Origin: Piscinibacterium candidicorallinum
Lineage (GTDB): Bacteria; Pseudomonadota; Gammaproteobacteria; Burkholderiales; Burkholderiaceae_C
Assembly: GCF_047549485.1 (NCBI RefSeq)
Contig: NZ_CP180191.1
Location: 3,596,001 to 3,660,000, forward strand
DNA: 64,000 nucleotides
Direction: 5' to 3'
Below the pieces are notes generated by a model. That model was given only the letters and a program-made list of their open reading frames with translations, was not told where the DNA came from and did no database searches. This document shows, piece by piece, positions 50,936 through 60,307 of this stretch. The position numbers and the translations under genes were made by a program. The first letter of the stretch is position 1. The number at the start of each line of letters is the position of its first letter.

Positions 50936-50963
50936 CAGACCGGCCGCGTGGGCGGCCGGTCTG
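50936..50963. other. strong GC hairpin between the regulator and DUF2256
   Basis: CAGACCGGCCGC and GCGGCCGGTCTG are a perfect 12-bp stem with loop GTGG. It lies 59 bases beyond the regulator stop on the minus strand. No T-tract follows on either strand, so it may slow or stabilise the transcript rather than end it. Confidence 0.6.
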
Positions 50964-51022
50964 GTGTTGAGCGCGCTGCGCCTTGCGGTGCAGCAAGGCG
51001 GGCAGCGTGATCGCGACGCGGC

Positions 51023-51967
51023 TTATTCGCCGGTCGCGGCGTGGCTCGCGCGCCAATCGACCAGCGCGCCGTGAATTTGCTGCAAGTCGTTGAACACGCG
51101 CACGCTCTTCGGGGGCTTGCGCATCAGGATCGGGCAGGAGCCGCCGGCCCAGATTTCCATCTGGCCGGGCAACTTGGCGCGCAGATCGTCCAGCCCCTCA
51201 ATGACCGAATTGGGGTTCAGACAGGCCGAGAACGAGAGCGCGACGATGTCGCAGTTCTGGCTCGTGGCGGCGAGCACGATGTCCCAGACGGGCGTCTGGG
51301 TGCCCAGAGAGATGCAGCGGCCGCCTTCCAGCGCCAGCAGCGCCTCGGCCATCAGCAGGCCCAGGCCGTGGGGTTCCTGCGGGAACGTCGTCAGCAGAAT
51401 GCGCGGGCGCTTGCCGGGCTGCGGGATGGTGTTGATCGCATTGCGCAGGATGACCTGCACGCTCTCTGTATAGAGATGCTCTTCGAAGATCTCGAGGTAG
51501 CCGCGTGCCCAGGCGTCACCCACCATCTGAGTGAGCGGGGAGACGATGTCGGTCACGAAACGCGCCAGACCCACACGCAGCAGCGCCTGCGAAAGACTGC
51601 GGCGCAGTTCCTCGATCTGGTGCGCCTTGACCAGCTCGATGTAGTGCTCCAGCGGCTCGGTCAGGGCCTGGCTGCCGGCAAAGCGCCGCGGCTCGGGCAC
51701 CGTGGCCTCGCTCATGGCCTGCAGCTGCTCGATGGACAGCGGAATGATCTTGCCCGGACGGTGGCCGGCGTCCATCAGCCGGCGGATCACGCGCAGCTTG
51801 TCCACCTGGTCCATGGGGTAGGTGCGCTCGCCAAAGGCGTCGCGCGCCGGCTGCGGAAAGCCGTAGCGCCGCTCCCAAACGCGCAGGGTGTCCTTGGACA
51901 ACCCGGTATCGCGCTCGACTGCGGCGATGCTCAGTGTCACACCTTGAACTTGACTGCGGTCGTTCAT
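51023..51967 (-). CDS. litR: LitR/CarH-type B12-dependent light-sensing MerR regulator
   Basis: A 314-residue protein. Residues 10-75 are a MerR helix-turn-helix (LSIAAVERDTGLSKDTLRVWERRYGFPQPARDAFGERTYP). The helical bundle that caps adenosylcobalamin shows the full W-x9-E-H signature (W153, E163, H164 in WARGYLEIFEEH), and the Rossmann B12 domain has E198-P-H200-G-L-G203, the ExHxxG motif whose His ligates cobalt. These are the residues that define CarH/LitR photoreceptors, repressors in the dark that release DNA when light breaks the Co-C bond. The photolyase, DUF2256, glutathione peroxidase and the downstream lipid operon are its likely targets. Confidence 0.93.
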   Translation of the reverse strand: MNDRSQVQGVTLSIAAVERDTGLSKDTLRVWERRYGFPQPARDAFGERTYPMDQVDKLRVIRRLMDAGHRPGKIIPLSIEQLQAMSEATVPEPRRFAGSQALTEPLEHYIELVKAHQIEELRRSLSQALLRVGLARFVTDIVSPLTQMVGDAWARGYLEIFEEHLYTESVQVILRNAINTIPQPGKRPRILLTTFPQEPHGLGLLMAEALLALEGGRCISLGTQTPVWDIVLAATSQNCDIVALSFSACLNPNSVIEGLDDLRAKLPGQMEIWAGGSCPILMRKPPKSVRVFNDLQQIHGALVDWRASHAATGE

Positions 51968-52070
51968 GTACAGCTCTGTGATGGCCGCGATCCCGCGCGT
52001 TTTGCGGGGTTACTGCCGGGCTCCGGTCGCGGTTCGTTCGGTTGCTGCCGAAAACACGTTGATCAAACGA

Positions 52071-52081
52071 TGTCTTGGACA
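52071..52081. promoter_or_regulatory. TGTC-N3-GACA palindrome, site 1
   Basis: TGTCTTGGACA, followed at once by AACACTTGACG, in the intergenic space between the regulator and the peroxidase. On the plus strand TTGACG (52087-52092) with TAGTAT 17 bases later or TATAGG 20 bases later gives a candidate promoter towards the peroxidase gene. Confidence 0.5.
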
Positions 52082-52134
52082 AACACTTGACGAGTCCCGC
52101 CTGAATCCATAGTATAGGTGCTGGGAGTGGGTCT

Positions 52135-52169
52135 TGCCTAGGACAAATCAAGTTGACACTTGTTTGTCC
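52135..52169. promoter_or_regulatory. TGYC-TAG-GACA site 2 with overlapping near-palindrome
   Basis: TGCCTAGGACA (52135-52145, one mismatch to TGTCTAGGACA) overlaps a 29-base dyad whose ends are GGACAAA (52141) and TTTGTCC (52169), with CAAGT/ACTTG inside. Such a composite dyad between divergent genes is a likely regulator site. The rest of 51968-52356 shows no gene. Confidence 0.5.
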
Positions 52170-52356
52170 GCAGCTGCCCAGGGATATTCAGGCTGGGCCG
52201 CGGTGCATCGTTCACCCGGCCCTTGGGTTGCACGGATTCACGGGCGGCTGGCTTGCGCCCGGAGCGCCTGTAGCCTCGCCGCCCCTTGGGCTGGGCAAGA
52301 CGCACGCCATGCGGCGAATTTCGTTCGCCGTCCCTTGAGTGAACTCAGGACGCGTC

Positions 52357-53064
<708 letters not shown>

Positions 53065-53275
53065 TCCCGGCCGCTCTGCAAGCCGACGCATGCGCCGCAC
53101 CCTGCCCCCTGGCGCACCAGCGCACCGCCGCTGCCCGCGCGCCGGCCAGCACAGGGGCGAGCGAGCAGGCGGGCACACCAGGGCGCCGGCGGCTTGGCAA
53201 GGCACGTCAGCCTGCGGCACACCGACCAAGGTGGTGTTTGACCTAGGTTTCGCGCCGACCGGTCACCATTCACAA

Positions 53276-53286
53276 TGTCTAGGACA
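53276..53286. promoter_or_regulatory. TGTC-TAG-GACA palindrome, site 3
   Basis: TGTCTAGGACA, the perfect form of the motif, in the 582-base gap between the peroxidase and the lipid operon; TTTGACCTAGG lies 38 bases before it. No gene is seen in 53065-53646. Confidence 0.5.
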
Positions 53287-53434
53287 ACACAGGGGTCTGC
53301 CCAAGCGCGCAATCCCTGTGGCACACGCTGCCCTGTCCCGTTTTACGCTGCGAAGCGCTGGCCCTCGAGGCCGACCTGGGATCCTTCTCCCTCCCTCCCT
53401 CCTGAATGTCTCGGGGCGCTTCGCAGCTCTTCTC

Positions 53435-53458
53435 TACCTGATCCGGCCGGATCAGGTA
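53435..53458. promoter_or_regulatory. 24-base perfect palindrome
   Basis: TACCTGATCCGG followed directly by its own reverse complement. No loop, so more likely a protein-binding dyad or cruciform than a terminator. It lies 80 bases upstream of the candidate operon promoter. Confidence 0.5.
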
Positions 53459-53537
53459 CTAAATCCGCGCAACATCCAAACTGCGGGCCCGCACCTCCAC
53501 CTGCCGGGCAGCCTCCACTTGCGCAAAAAGATACCGC

Positions 53538-53568
53538 TTGGTTCCTTTAGTGAACTATTTGGTAATAT
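53538..53568 (+). promoter_or_regulatory. candidate MerR-type promoter of the lipid operon
   Basis: TTGGTT and TAATAT are separated by exactly 19 bases, the long spacer typical of MerR-controlled promoters. The spacer contains the dyad TAGT-GA-ACTA. It stands in locally AT-rich DNA, 79 bases before the first gene of the operon. Confidence 0.5.
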
Positions 53569-53646
53569 TCGACTCCACGATGCATCCGCCGCTGCAGGCG
53601 GGACGTACATACTCTCAAGCTCCCCTCGCACCTCTGGCAGGCTCCC

Positions 53647-54930
53647 ATGAAGCGAATCGCGGTTGTTGGCAGTGGCATTACCGGTCTGGGCGCGGCCCAT
53701 CTGCTGGCCAAGCAGCACCATGTCACGCTCTTTGAGCGCGAGGACTACGCCGGCGGCCATGCCCACACGGTGGACGTCACGCTTGACGGCACCACGCACG
53801 GCGTGGACACGGGCTTTCTGGTGTTCAACCACCGCACGTATCCGAACCTGCTGGCGCTGTTCAATGAACTGAACGTGCCCACCGCCAAGAGCGACATGAG
53901 CTTTTCGGTGCGCCTGGCCGGTGGCGCGGCCAAGGGTCTGGAGTGGGCGGGGCATTCGCTGAACAGCGTGTTTGCCCAGCGCCGCAATCTGCTGCGCCCC
54001 AGATTTCTGCGCATGCTGCGTGACCTGCTGCGCTTCAACAAGCAGGCCACTGACGACATCCTCCACCACCGCGTGGGCAACCTCAGCTTGGGCGAGTACC
54101 TCAAGCGCGGCGGCTACAGCCGCGAAATGATCGACTGGTACCTCGTACCCATGGCTGCCTGCATCTGGTCCTGCCCGACCGAGACCATGATGGCCTACCC
54201 GGCCAAGACCTTTCTGCAGTTCTGCCACAACCACGGCCTGCTCACGGGCTTCGAGGGCCGGCCGCAGTGGTACACGGTGCAGGGTGGCTCGCGCGAGTAC
54301 GTCAAGCGCATACTGGCCGGCATTCATGAAGTGCGTCTGTCCACACCGGTGCATGCCATCCACCGCGGCGCGCGCCAACTGCCGGTGGTGGAAAGCGCCC
54401 GCGGCCGCGAGAGCTTTGACGCGGTAGTGCTCGCCACGCACAGCGACACCACACTCAGGCTGCTGGCACAGCCGCAACTGTCCGAGCAGAGCGTGTTCTC
54501 GCGCCTGCGCTACCAGCCCAACCGGGCCGTTCTGCACACGGACGCAAGCGTGCTGCCCAAGCGCCAACTGGCATGGTCGAGCTGGAACTACGAGACCCAT
54601 GACGCCGGCGGCGAACCACAGGTCTGCTGCCACTACCTGATCAACATGCTGCAGCCGCTGCCCTTCAAGACGCCGGTGGTGGTGTCCCTGAACCCGATCA
54701 CCGAGCCGAAGAACGTGATCGCCGAGTACGAATACGACCACCCGATCTTCGACGCTGCTGCCGTCGCAGCACAACAGGATCTATCGGCGATACAAGGCAA
54801 CGGCGGCGTCTGGTTCGGCGGCGCCTGGGCGGGCTACGGCTTCCATGAAGACGGCCTGAAGGCCGGCTTGGCAGCGGCGCGCGGCGTGCTTGATGCGCTC
54901 GGCGTGGCCACCGCCCGCGCGGCCGAGTAA
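53647..54930 (+). CDS. FAD-dependent amine oxidase-like protein
   Basis: A 427-residue flavoprotein. It opens MKRIAVVGSGITGLGAAHLLAKQHHVTLFEREDYAGGHAHTVDV, with dinucleotide motif GxGxxG and the GG motif, and carries VDTGFLVFNHRTYPNL and a C-terminal FAD loop (GVWFGGAWAGYGFHEDGLKAGLAAA). The family (NAD/FAD-dependent 'predicted protoporphyrinogen oxidase-like') regularly precedes DUF1365 and a cyclopropane synthase. In Rhodobacter and pseudomonads such sets belong to singlet-oxygen or light regulons. A redox step on lipid acyl chains is inferred. It is the first gene of the plus-strand run. Confidence 0.9.
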   Translation: MKRIAVVGSGITGLGAAHLLAKQHHVTLFEREDYAGGHAHTVDVTLDGTTHGVDTGFLVFNHRTYPNLLALFNELNVPTAKSDMSFSVRLAGGAAKGLEWAGHSLNSVFAQRRNLLRPRFLRMLRDLLRFNKQATDDILHHRVGNLSLGEYLKRGGYSREMIDWYLVPMAACIWSCPTETMMAYPAKTFLQFCHNHGLLTGFEGRPQWYTVQGGSREYVKRILAGIHEVRLSTPVHAIHRGARQLPVVESARGRESFDAVVLATHSDTTLRLLAQPQLSEQSVFSRLRYQPNRAVLHTDASVLPKRQLAWSSWNYETHDAGGEPQVCCHYLINMLQPLPFKTPVVVSLNPITEPKNVIAEYEYDHPIFDAAAVAAQQDLSAIQGNGGVWFGGAWAGYGFHEDGLKAGLAAARGVLDALGVATARAAE

Positions 54931-54968
54931 GCACGATCGAACAAAGCTGGAAAAAGCGCACACGGCCC

Positions 54969-55757
54969 ATGCCCATGAAGAATCTCCCCATGCTCGGACT
55001 CGGTTGGGTGCGCCACGCGCGCCTCAAGCCAGCGCGGCATGCCTTCATGTACCGCGGACTGTTCGTGCGCCTGCCGATGCGTTCGGCCCGCTCGATGCGA
55101 TTTGCGCCGCTGGGCCTGGCCGGCCGCCTGTTCGGCCACGACCGCGCCGCGCTGGTGAGCTTCCATGACCGCGACCACGGCCTGGGCGATGGCGCGAGCC
55201 TTGCTTGGCTGGAAGGGCTGTTGGCCGAGAGCGGCATCACCGATGCCGACGGCGAGATCTGGCTGCACACCTTCCCACGCGTCTTCGGATACGGATTCAA
55301 ACCCGTGAGCTTCTGGTACTGCGAACGCGCCGACGGCAGCCTGCGTGCTGTGCTGGCCGAGGTGAACAACACCTTCGGCGAGCGCCACTGCTACCTGCTT
55401 GCGCATGCAGATGGCAGCGCGATCCGCCCGGGCCAGCTGCTGCACGCGGCCAAGGTGTTCCATGTCTCGCCCTTCAACCCGGTGCTGGGCAGCTATCGCT
55501 TCCGCTTCCTGGCTCGGCAGGACCGCTCACTGGCCCGGGTGGACTATCACGACGCAGAAGGCTGCGTGCTGGAAACATCGATCTCCGGCGAACATCGGGC
55601 GCTCACCACCGGCACCTTGAGCGCTGCGCTCGCACGCACCGGCTGGTTCACCGCCGCCGTCATTGCCCGCATTCATTGGCATGCCTTGAAGCTCTGGCTC
55701 AAGCGCGTGCCCTTCTACACCAAGCCCACTCCTCCTTCGGACCTTGTATCGCGATGA
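54969..55757 (+). CDS. DUF1365 protein
   Basis: A 262-residue protein reading GWVRHARLKPARHAFMYRGLFVRLPMRS, LVSFHDRDHGLGDGASL, TFPRVFGYGFKPVSFWYCERADGSLRAVLAEVNNTFGERHCYLL, KVFHVSPFNPVLGSYRFRF, which are the hallmark DUF1365 blocks. Function unproven; it nearly always sits between the FAD protein and a CFA synthase. Conserved His, Asp and Arg residues suggest an enzyme working on lipids. Its stop overlaps the CFA synthase start by 4 bases. Confidence 0.93.
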   Translation: MPMKNLPMLGLGWVRHARLKPARHAFMYRGLFVRLPMRSARSMRFAPLGLAGRLFGHDRAALVSFHDRDHGLGDGASLAWLEGLLAESGITDADGEIWLHTFPRVFGYGFKPVSFWYCERADGSLRAVLAEVNNTFGERHCYLLAHADGSAIRPGQLLHAAKVFHVSPFNPVLGSYRFRFLARQDRSLARVDYHDAEGCVLETSISGEHRALTTGTLSAALARTGWFTAAVIARIHWHALKLWLKRVPFYTKPTPPSDLVSR

Positions 55758-57043
55758 GCACTGACGCCCTCCAGAACGCAATGCGCACCTCCAGCAGTTC
55801 CGAGCGCGCCCCGCACACCGCCACGCCCGTGCATCACGCACCGGCCCGCGCCGGCAAGATGCCGGCCAAGGCACGCTTCATTCTCTCGATGCTCGAACGT
55901 CTGGAGATCGGCCAGCTCACGCTGCGTCTGCCCGACGGCAGCGTGCGCAGCTTCGGCCGGGGCGAACCGGCTGCGCATGCGCACATCACGGACTGGGCGG
56001 TGTTCGAGCGCGCCATGGCCTCCGGCGACGTGGGCTTTGGCGAGGCCTACATGGACGGTCAGTTCACCACCGACGATCTGGCCGGCCTGCTCACACTGCT
56101 CAATGCGAACCGCGTCACCATCGAGCGCGGCCTGTACGGCTCCTTCTTCGGCCGCCTGGTGTACCGGATCAAGCACCTGCTGAACCGCAACACCAAGACC
56201 AAGGCCAAGAAGAACATCGAGGCGCACTACGACCTCGGCAACACCTTCTATGCGGAGTGGCTCGACCCCTCCATGACCTATTCCAGCGCACTGTTCGACG
56301 GCAGCGCCGGCCAGACTCTCGAACAGGCCCAGCACGCCAAGCTCAAGCGCGTGTTCGATCGGCTTCAGTTGCGCGAAGGCGCCAAGGTGCTGGAGATCGG
56401 CTGCGGCTGGGGCGGATTTGCCGAGCTCGCGGCGCGTGCCGGTGCACATGTGACGGGGCTCACCCTCTCTTCAGAGCAACTGGCCTACGCCCGCGCCCGC
56501 CTGTCCACGCAGGGACTGAGCGGCGCGACGGAATTCAAGCTGCAGGACTACCGCGACGAAGGGCGCACCGGAGATGCGCAGTACGACGGCATCGCTTCCA
56601 TCGAGATGTTCGAGGCCGTGGGCGAGGAGTACTGGACCAGCTACTTCGAGTGTCTGCAGCGCAATCTGAAGAGCGGCGGCCACGCCTGCATCCAGGTCAT
56701 CACGATCGCCGATGAGCTGTTCGACCGCTACCGCGACGGCACGGACTTCATCCAGCAGTACATCTTCCCCGGCGGCATGCTGCCTTCGCCTTCGCGCTTT
56801 GTGGAGCTGGCCCACAAGCACGGCTTCGTGGTGGAAGACCGCTTCGCCTTCGGCCGCGACTACGCCACCACCCTGCGCATGTGGCACCAGCTCTTCAACA
56901 GCCGTCGCGAGCAGGTGCTGGCCCAGGGCTTTGACGAGCGCTTCGTCCGCATGTGGCAGTTCTATCTGGGCTACTGCGAAGCCGGGTTCCTCACCGGCTC
57001 CACGGACGTGTACCAATTCACCCTGCGCAAGGCCGCGGCATGA
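55754..57043 (+). CDS. cfa: cyclopropane-fatty-acyl-phospholipid synthase family protein
   Basis: A 429-residue SAM enzyme. The lipid-binding N-terminal domain (LEIGQLTLRLPDGSVRSFG, FGEAYMDGQFTTDDLAGLLTLLNANR) is followed by IEAHYDLGNTFYAEWLDPSMTYSSALF (bicarbonate/active-site region), SAM motif VLEIGCGWGGFAELAAR, EMFEAVGEEYW and the closing YLGYCEAGFLTGSTDVYQFTLRK. It adds a methylene or methyl group across acyl double bonds in membrane phospholipids. CFA homologues next to this FAD/DUF1365 pair form a separate subgroup; some relatives make methylated precursors of furan fatty acids. It is ATGA-coupled on both sides. Confidence 0.93.
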   Translation: MSTDALQNAMRTSSSSERAPHTATPVHHAPARAGKMPAKARFILSMLERLEIGQLTLRLPDGSVRSFGRGEPAAHAHITDWAVFERAMASGDVGFGEAYMDGQFTTDDLAGLLTLLNANRVTIERGLYGSFFGRLVYRIKHLLNRNTKTKAKKNIEAHYDLGNTFYAEWLDPSMTYSSALFDGSAGQTLEQAQHAKLKRVFDRLQLREGAKVLEIGCGWGGFAELAARAGAHVTGLTLSSEQLAYARARLSTQGLSGATEFKLQDYRDEGRTGDAQYDGIASIEMFEAVGEEYWTSYFECLQRNLKSGGHACIQVITIADELFDRYRDGTDFIQQYIFPGGMLPSPSRFVELAHKHGFVVEDRFAFGRDYATTLRMWHQLFNSRREQVLAQGFDERFVRMWQFYLGYCEAGFLTGSTDVYQFTLRKAAA

Positions 57044-57564
57044 GGAAGCTGCTGGTCACTGCTGCACTGCTGCTGGCCACCACGGGTGCCTGGGCGCAGG
57101 CCGCCTGGGTCAGCAGCAGCATTCCCGAAGCGCGCAAGGCCGGCAACGGCATGCTGCGTTACTTCGGCCTGCATATCTATGACGCTGAGCTCTGGACGCG
57201 CCCAACCTTTGACGCTGCACAGTTCGGTGAACAGCCCATGGCCCTGCGCCTGACCTACGCACGGCGTCTGGTCGGCAAGCTGATCGCCGAGCGCAGCGAG
57301 AAGGAGATCGCGGGCCTGGGCATCGGCAGTGCCGAAGACCGCGCTCGCTGGCTGGCCGAGATGACCAAGCTCTTCCCGGACGTGGCCAAGGGCGACAGCC
57401 TCTCCATGCTCTACACCCCGGGCCAGGGCGCGAAGTTCTTCCGCAATGACAAGCCGCTGGGCGAGATTGCCGACCCGGTCTTCGCACGCGCCTTCATCTC
57501 CATCTGGCTGCACCCCAAGACCTCCCAGCCTGGCCTGCGCGCCCAGCTGATCGGAGCGAAGTGA
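57040..57564 (+). CDS. exported chalcone isomerase-like protein
   Basis: A 174-residue protein with a signal peptide (LLVTAALLLATTGAWAQA) and a CHI-like domain: GNGMLRYFGLHIYDAELWTRP, MALRLTYARRLVGKLIAERSEKEI, DSLSMLYTPGQGAKFFRNDKPLGEI, FARAFISIWLHPKTSQPGLRAQLIG. This is the bacterial chalcone-isomerase-like group; members bind fatty acids rather than flavonoids as far as is known. A periplasmic fatty acid or lipid role fits its neighbours. Start overlaps the CFA stop (ATGA). Confidence 0.88.
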   Translation: MRKLLVTAALLLATTGAWAQAAWVSSSIPEARKAGNGMLRYFGLHIYDAELWTRPTFDAAQFGEQPMALRLTYARRLVGKLIAERSEKEIAGLGIGSAEDRARWLAEMTKLFPDVAKGDSLSMLYTPGQGAKFFRNDKPLGEIADPVFARAFISIWLHPKTSQPGLRAQLIGAK

Positions 57565-58886
57565 TGACTGCGCCGGCGGCCCACGCGACGGCTGAACACC
57601 GCGCGGCGAGCGCCGGCGCCGGAGATGCATCGGGCGCCGCGCGGCTCGGCTTAGGCTCGCTGGGCGCCTACGCGGCTTTCGGCCTGCCACTCGCGCTGCT
57701 GGCCACGCCGGTCAACCTCTTCGTGCCTGCGCTCTACGAGCAGGCGACCACCCTGTCGCTGGCCCTCATTGGCGTGCTGCTCTTCGGTACGCGTCTGGTG
57801 GACGCCATCGTGGACCCGCTGCTGGGCGCCTGGGTGGATGCGCAGAAGCGCACCGGCCAATACTGGCGGCCGATTCTGCTGGCCAGCCTGCCGATGACCG
57901 CGGGCTTCATCGCCCTGCTCAATCCGCCCGCCGGCATGGGCACCGTGGCCGCGGCGGCCTGGCTGTCCGGCTCAATCGTGCTCGTGTACATCGCCTACTC
58001 CCTGGCCACGGTGGCCTATCAGGGCTGGGGCTCGGAGCTAGCCACGGACGACGCCGGTCGCACGCGTGTCACGGCCGGGCGCGAGGGGCTCGGACTGGTC
58101 GGCGTGATCGTGGCGTCCATCCTGTTCCAGCAGGCGGGCTTGCCAGCGCTCGTCGGCGTATTCGTGGTGCTGATGCTGGTGGGGCTGCTGCTTCTGGGCC
58201 GCTTTGCGCCCCGCCCGCTGGCGGCTGGCGGCGTACCGGCAGACGGCCGGCATGGCTGGGCGGTGCCGCTGGGTTCAGCACGCATGCGCTGGCTGCTGGC
58301 GATCTTCACGCTCAACGCACTCGCGCCATCGATCACCGCCACCCTGTTTCAGTTCTTTGTGACGGACCGGCTGGGCTTGAAAGAACACATCGGCACCTTT
58401 CTCGCGCTGTACTTCCTTGCCGGCGCAGCCAGCATGCCGGTCTGGGTCTGGCTGGCCAAGCGCTTTGACCTGCAGGGCCTCTGGTTGGCCGGAATGCTGG
58501 CCTCGATCGCGTCCTTTGTCTGGGCCTTCAATCTGGGAACCGGTGACTTCACGGCCTTTGCGGTGATCTGCCTGCTCTCGGGCCTGGCATTCGGCGCCGA
58601 CCTTGCTCTGCCGCCTGCTCTGCTCGCTCGCGTGATCGACGCCAACCAACACCGCGGCGAACGTGAGGGCGTGTACTTCGGCCTCTGGAACTTCGCCAAC
58701 AAGCTGGTGTTCTCGCTGGCTGCACTGATTGCGCTGCCCCTGCTGCAAAGTCTGGGCTACAGCCCGGGCAGCTCGGCAGCAGAGCCGCTGCAGGCCCTGG
58801 CCGTCAGCTATGCGCTTGTGCCCTGCGCGCTCAAGCTGCTGGCCTTCGGCTTGCTTGCAGCCGCATGGCGCGGCCAGAAAATCTAG
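57564..58886 (+). CDS. GPH-type MFS transporter
   Basis: A 440-residue carrier with about twelve helices. The opening LGSLGAYAAFGLPLALLATPVNLFVPALYEQ and GTRLVDAIVDPLLGAWVDAQKRTGQYWRP are the mark of the glycoside-pentoside-hexuronide (MelB-like) group, with Asp residues of helix 2 in the cation site. In light- or singlet-oxygen-regulated lipid clusters such a transporter recurs beside CFA genes, so a lipid or lysolipid cargo is possible, but no evidence here decides. ATG at 57564 overlaps the previous stop (TGATG). Confidence 0.88.
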   Translation: MTAPAAHATAEHRAASAGAGDASGAARLGLGSLGAYAAFGLPLALLATPVNLFVPALYEQATTLSLALIGVLLFGTRLVDAIVDPLLGAWVDAQKRTGQYWRPILLASLPMTAGFIALLNPPAGMGTVAAAAWLSGSIVLVYIAYSLATVAYQGWGSELATDDAGRTRVTAGREGLGLVGVIVASILFQQAGLPALVGVFVVLMLVGLLLLGRFAPRPLAAGGVPADGRHGWAVPLGSARMRWLLAIFTLNALAPSITATLFQFFVTDRLGLKEHIGTFLALYFLAGAASMPVWVWLAKRFDLQGLWLAGMLASIASFVWAFNLGTGDFTAFAVICLLSGLAFGADLALPPALLARVIDANQHRGEREGVYFGLWNFANKLVFSLAALIALPLLQSLGYSPGSSAAEPLQALAVSYALVPCALKLLAFGLLAAAWRGQKI

Positions 58887-58913
58887 ACCACAAACACAAG
58901 GACACTCCTCATC

Positions 58914-59465
58914 ATGTCTCTGCTCAAACTCTTTCGTGCCGGGCTGATCGCGCTTGGCCTTGTTGCCCTGAGCGCCTGCGCCGGCATCGACCCCGCCAAG
59001 TACGTCAATGAAAAACCGACACTGGACATGCGCCAGTACTTCAACGGCACCATCGATGGCTACGGCATGGTGCGCAATCGTTCCGGCGAAGTCACGCGCC
59101 GCTTCGTGGTTGTCATCAAGGCCAGCTGGGCGGGCGACGTGCTCACGCTCGACGAAGACTTTGTCTGGAGCGACGGCCAGAAGGAAAAGCGCATCTGGAC
59201 GATCCAGCGCCGCGCCGATGGCACATGGTCCGGCAAGGCCGACGGCGTGGTGGGTGAAGCCACCGGCAAGCTCTCGGGCAATGCCTTCAACTTCCGCTAC
59301 ACCTTCGATTTGCCCGTGGGCGACAAGCGCTACCACGTGAACTTCGACGACTGGCTGTACCTGATCGACGAGCGCAACATGCTCAATCATGCGCAGATCA
59401 GCAAGTTCGGCTTCAACGTGGCCGATGTCTTCATCAGCTTCAACAAGCGGCTGCCCGCGCAGTAA
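58914..59465 (+). CDS. DUF3833 lipoprotein
   Basis: A 183-residue lipoprotein: signal FRAGLIALGLVALSAC with the lipobox LSAC (Cys22), then PTLDMRQYFNGTIDGYGMVRNRSGEVTRRFVV, EDFVWSDGQKEKRIWTIQ, and DWLYLIDERNMLNHAQISKFGFNVADVFISFNK. These are diagnostic DUF3833 blocks (lipocalin-like beta barrel). It is found with CFA, FAD and SDR genes in many proteobacteria. A role in handling modified lipids in the periplasm is inferred. Confidence 0.93.
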   Translation: MSLLKLFRAGLIALGLVALSACAGIDPAKYVNEKPTLDMRQYFNGTIDGYGMVRNRSGEVTRRFVVVIKASWAGDVLTLDEDFVWSDGQKEKRIWTIQRRADGTWSGKADGVVGEATGKLSGNAFNFRYTFDLPVGDKRYHVNFDDWLYLIDERNMLNHAQISKFGFNVADVFISFNKRLPAQ

Positions 59466-59502
59466 GTCTCACGCCAGAAGAACAAGGCAGACTGGATCCA
59501 TC

Positions 59503-60297
59503 ATGAGCTTGAACACACCCATCTCGACCTGGCAGGGGCTGCGGGTCTGGGTGATCGGCGCCTCTACCGGCATCGGCGCGGCCGCGGCCGAGCAGCTGTA
59601 CGCGCAGGGCGCGCGCGTCATCGTGTCCGCCCGCAAGGCCGAGGCCCTGGAGCAGTTCGCGGCGGGCAAGGACAGCGAGCGCGCCATGGCCCTGCCCCTG
59701 GATATTGCCGACCGCGCTGCCGTGCTGGCCGCGGCCACGCAGATCGAGGAGCGCTGGGGCGCACCGGACCTCACCCTGGTGGTGGCCGGCACCTACAACG
59801 AGATGCGCGCCTGGGAGTTCGACCGCGACGTGGCCGCCAAGCTGCTGGACATCAACCTGAACGGCCCGCTCAACGTCATGGAAGCCATGCTGCCGCGTCT
59901 GCTCAAGGAACGCGAGCGGCGCAAGGGCTATCTGGGCATCGGTTTCGTGGCCAGCGTGGCCGGCTACCGTGGCCTGCCAAAGGCGCTGATCTATGGCCCC
60001 TCCAAGGCGGCGCTGATCAACATGGCCGAGGCCCTGTACTTCGACCTCGCGCCCAAGGACATCGGCGTGCACTGCATCAACCCCGGCTTTGTGGACACAC
60101 CGCTCACCAAAGGCAACGACTTCCACATGCCCGACCTGATGAGCCCGCAGGACGCCGCGCGCGAGATGCTGGCCGGCATCAAGGCGGGTGAGTTCGAGAT
60201 CAGCTTCCCGAAGAGCTTCACGCGCAAGGTGAAGTTTGCGCGCCTGCTGCCGCCCACGGCCTACTTCAAGCTGCTGCGGCTGACCACCAAACTCTAG
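59503..60297 (+). CDS. short-chain dehydrogenase of the lipid operon
   Basis: A 264-residue SDR: VWVIGASTGIGAAAAEQLYAQGARVIVSARK (cofactor motif, NADP-type Arg/Lys after strand 2), NLNGPLNVMEAML, GFVASVAGYRGLPKALIYGPSKAAL (Ser, Tyr and Lys catalytic set) and CINPGFVDTPLT. The basic C-terminal part (KSFTRKVKFARLLPPTAYFKLLRLTTKL) may touch membranes. Orthologues accompany DUF3833 and NTF2-like genes. It presumably reduces or oxidises a lipid-derived carbonyl. Confidence 0.92.
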   Translation: MSLNTPISTWQGLRVWVIGASTGIGAAAAEQLYAQGARVIVSARKAEALEQFAAGKDSERAMALPLDIADRAAVLAAATQIEERWGAPDLTLVVAGTYNEMRAWEFDRDVAAKLLDINLNGPLNVMEAMLPRLLKERERRKGYLGIGFVASVAGYRGLPKALIYGPSKAALINMAEALYFDLAPKDIGVHCINPGFVDTPLTKGNDFHMPDLMSPQDAAREMLAGIKAGEFEISFPKSFTRKVKFARLLPPTAYFKLLRLTTKL

Positions 60298-60307
60298 GCA
60301 CCAAGGT

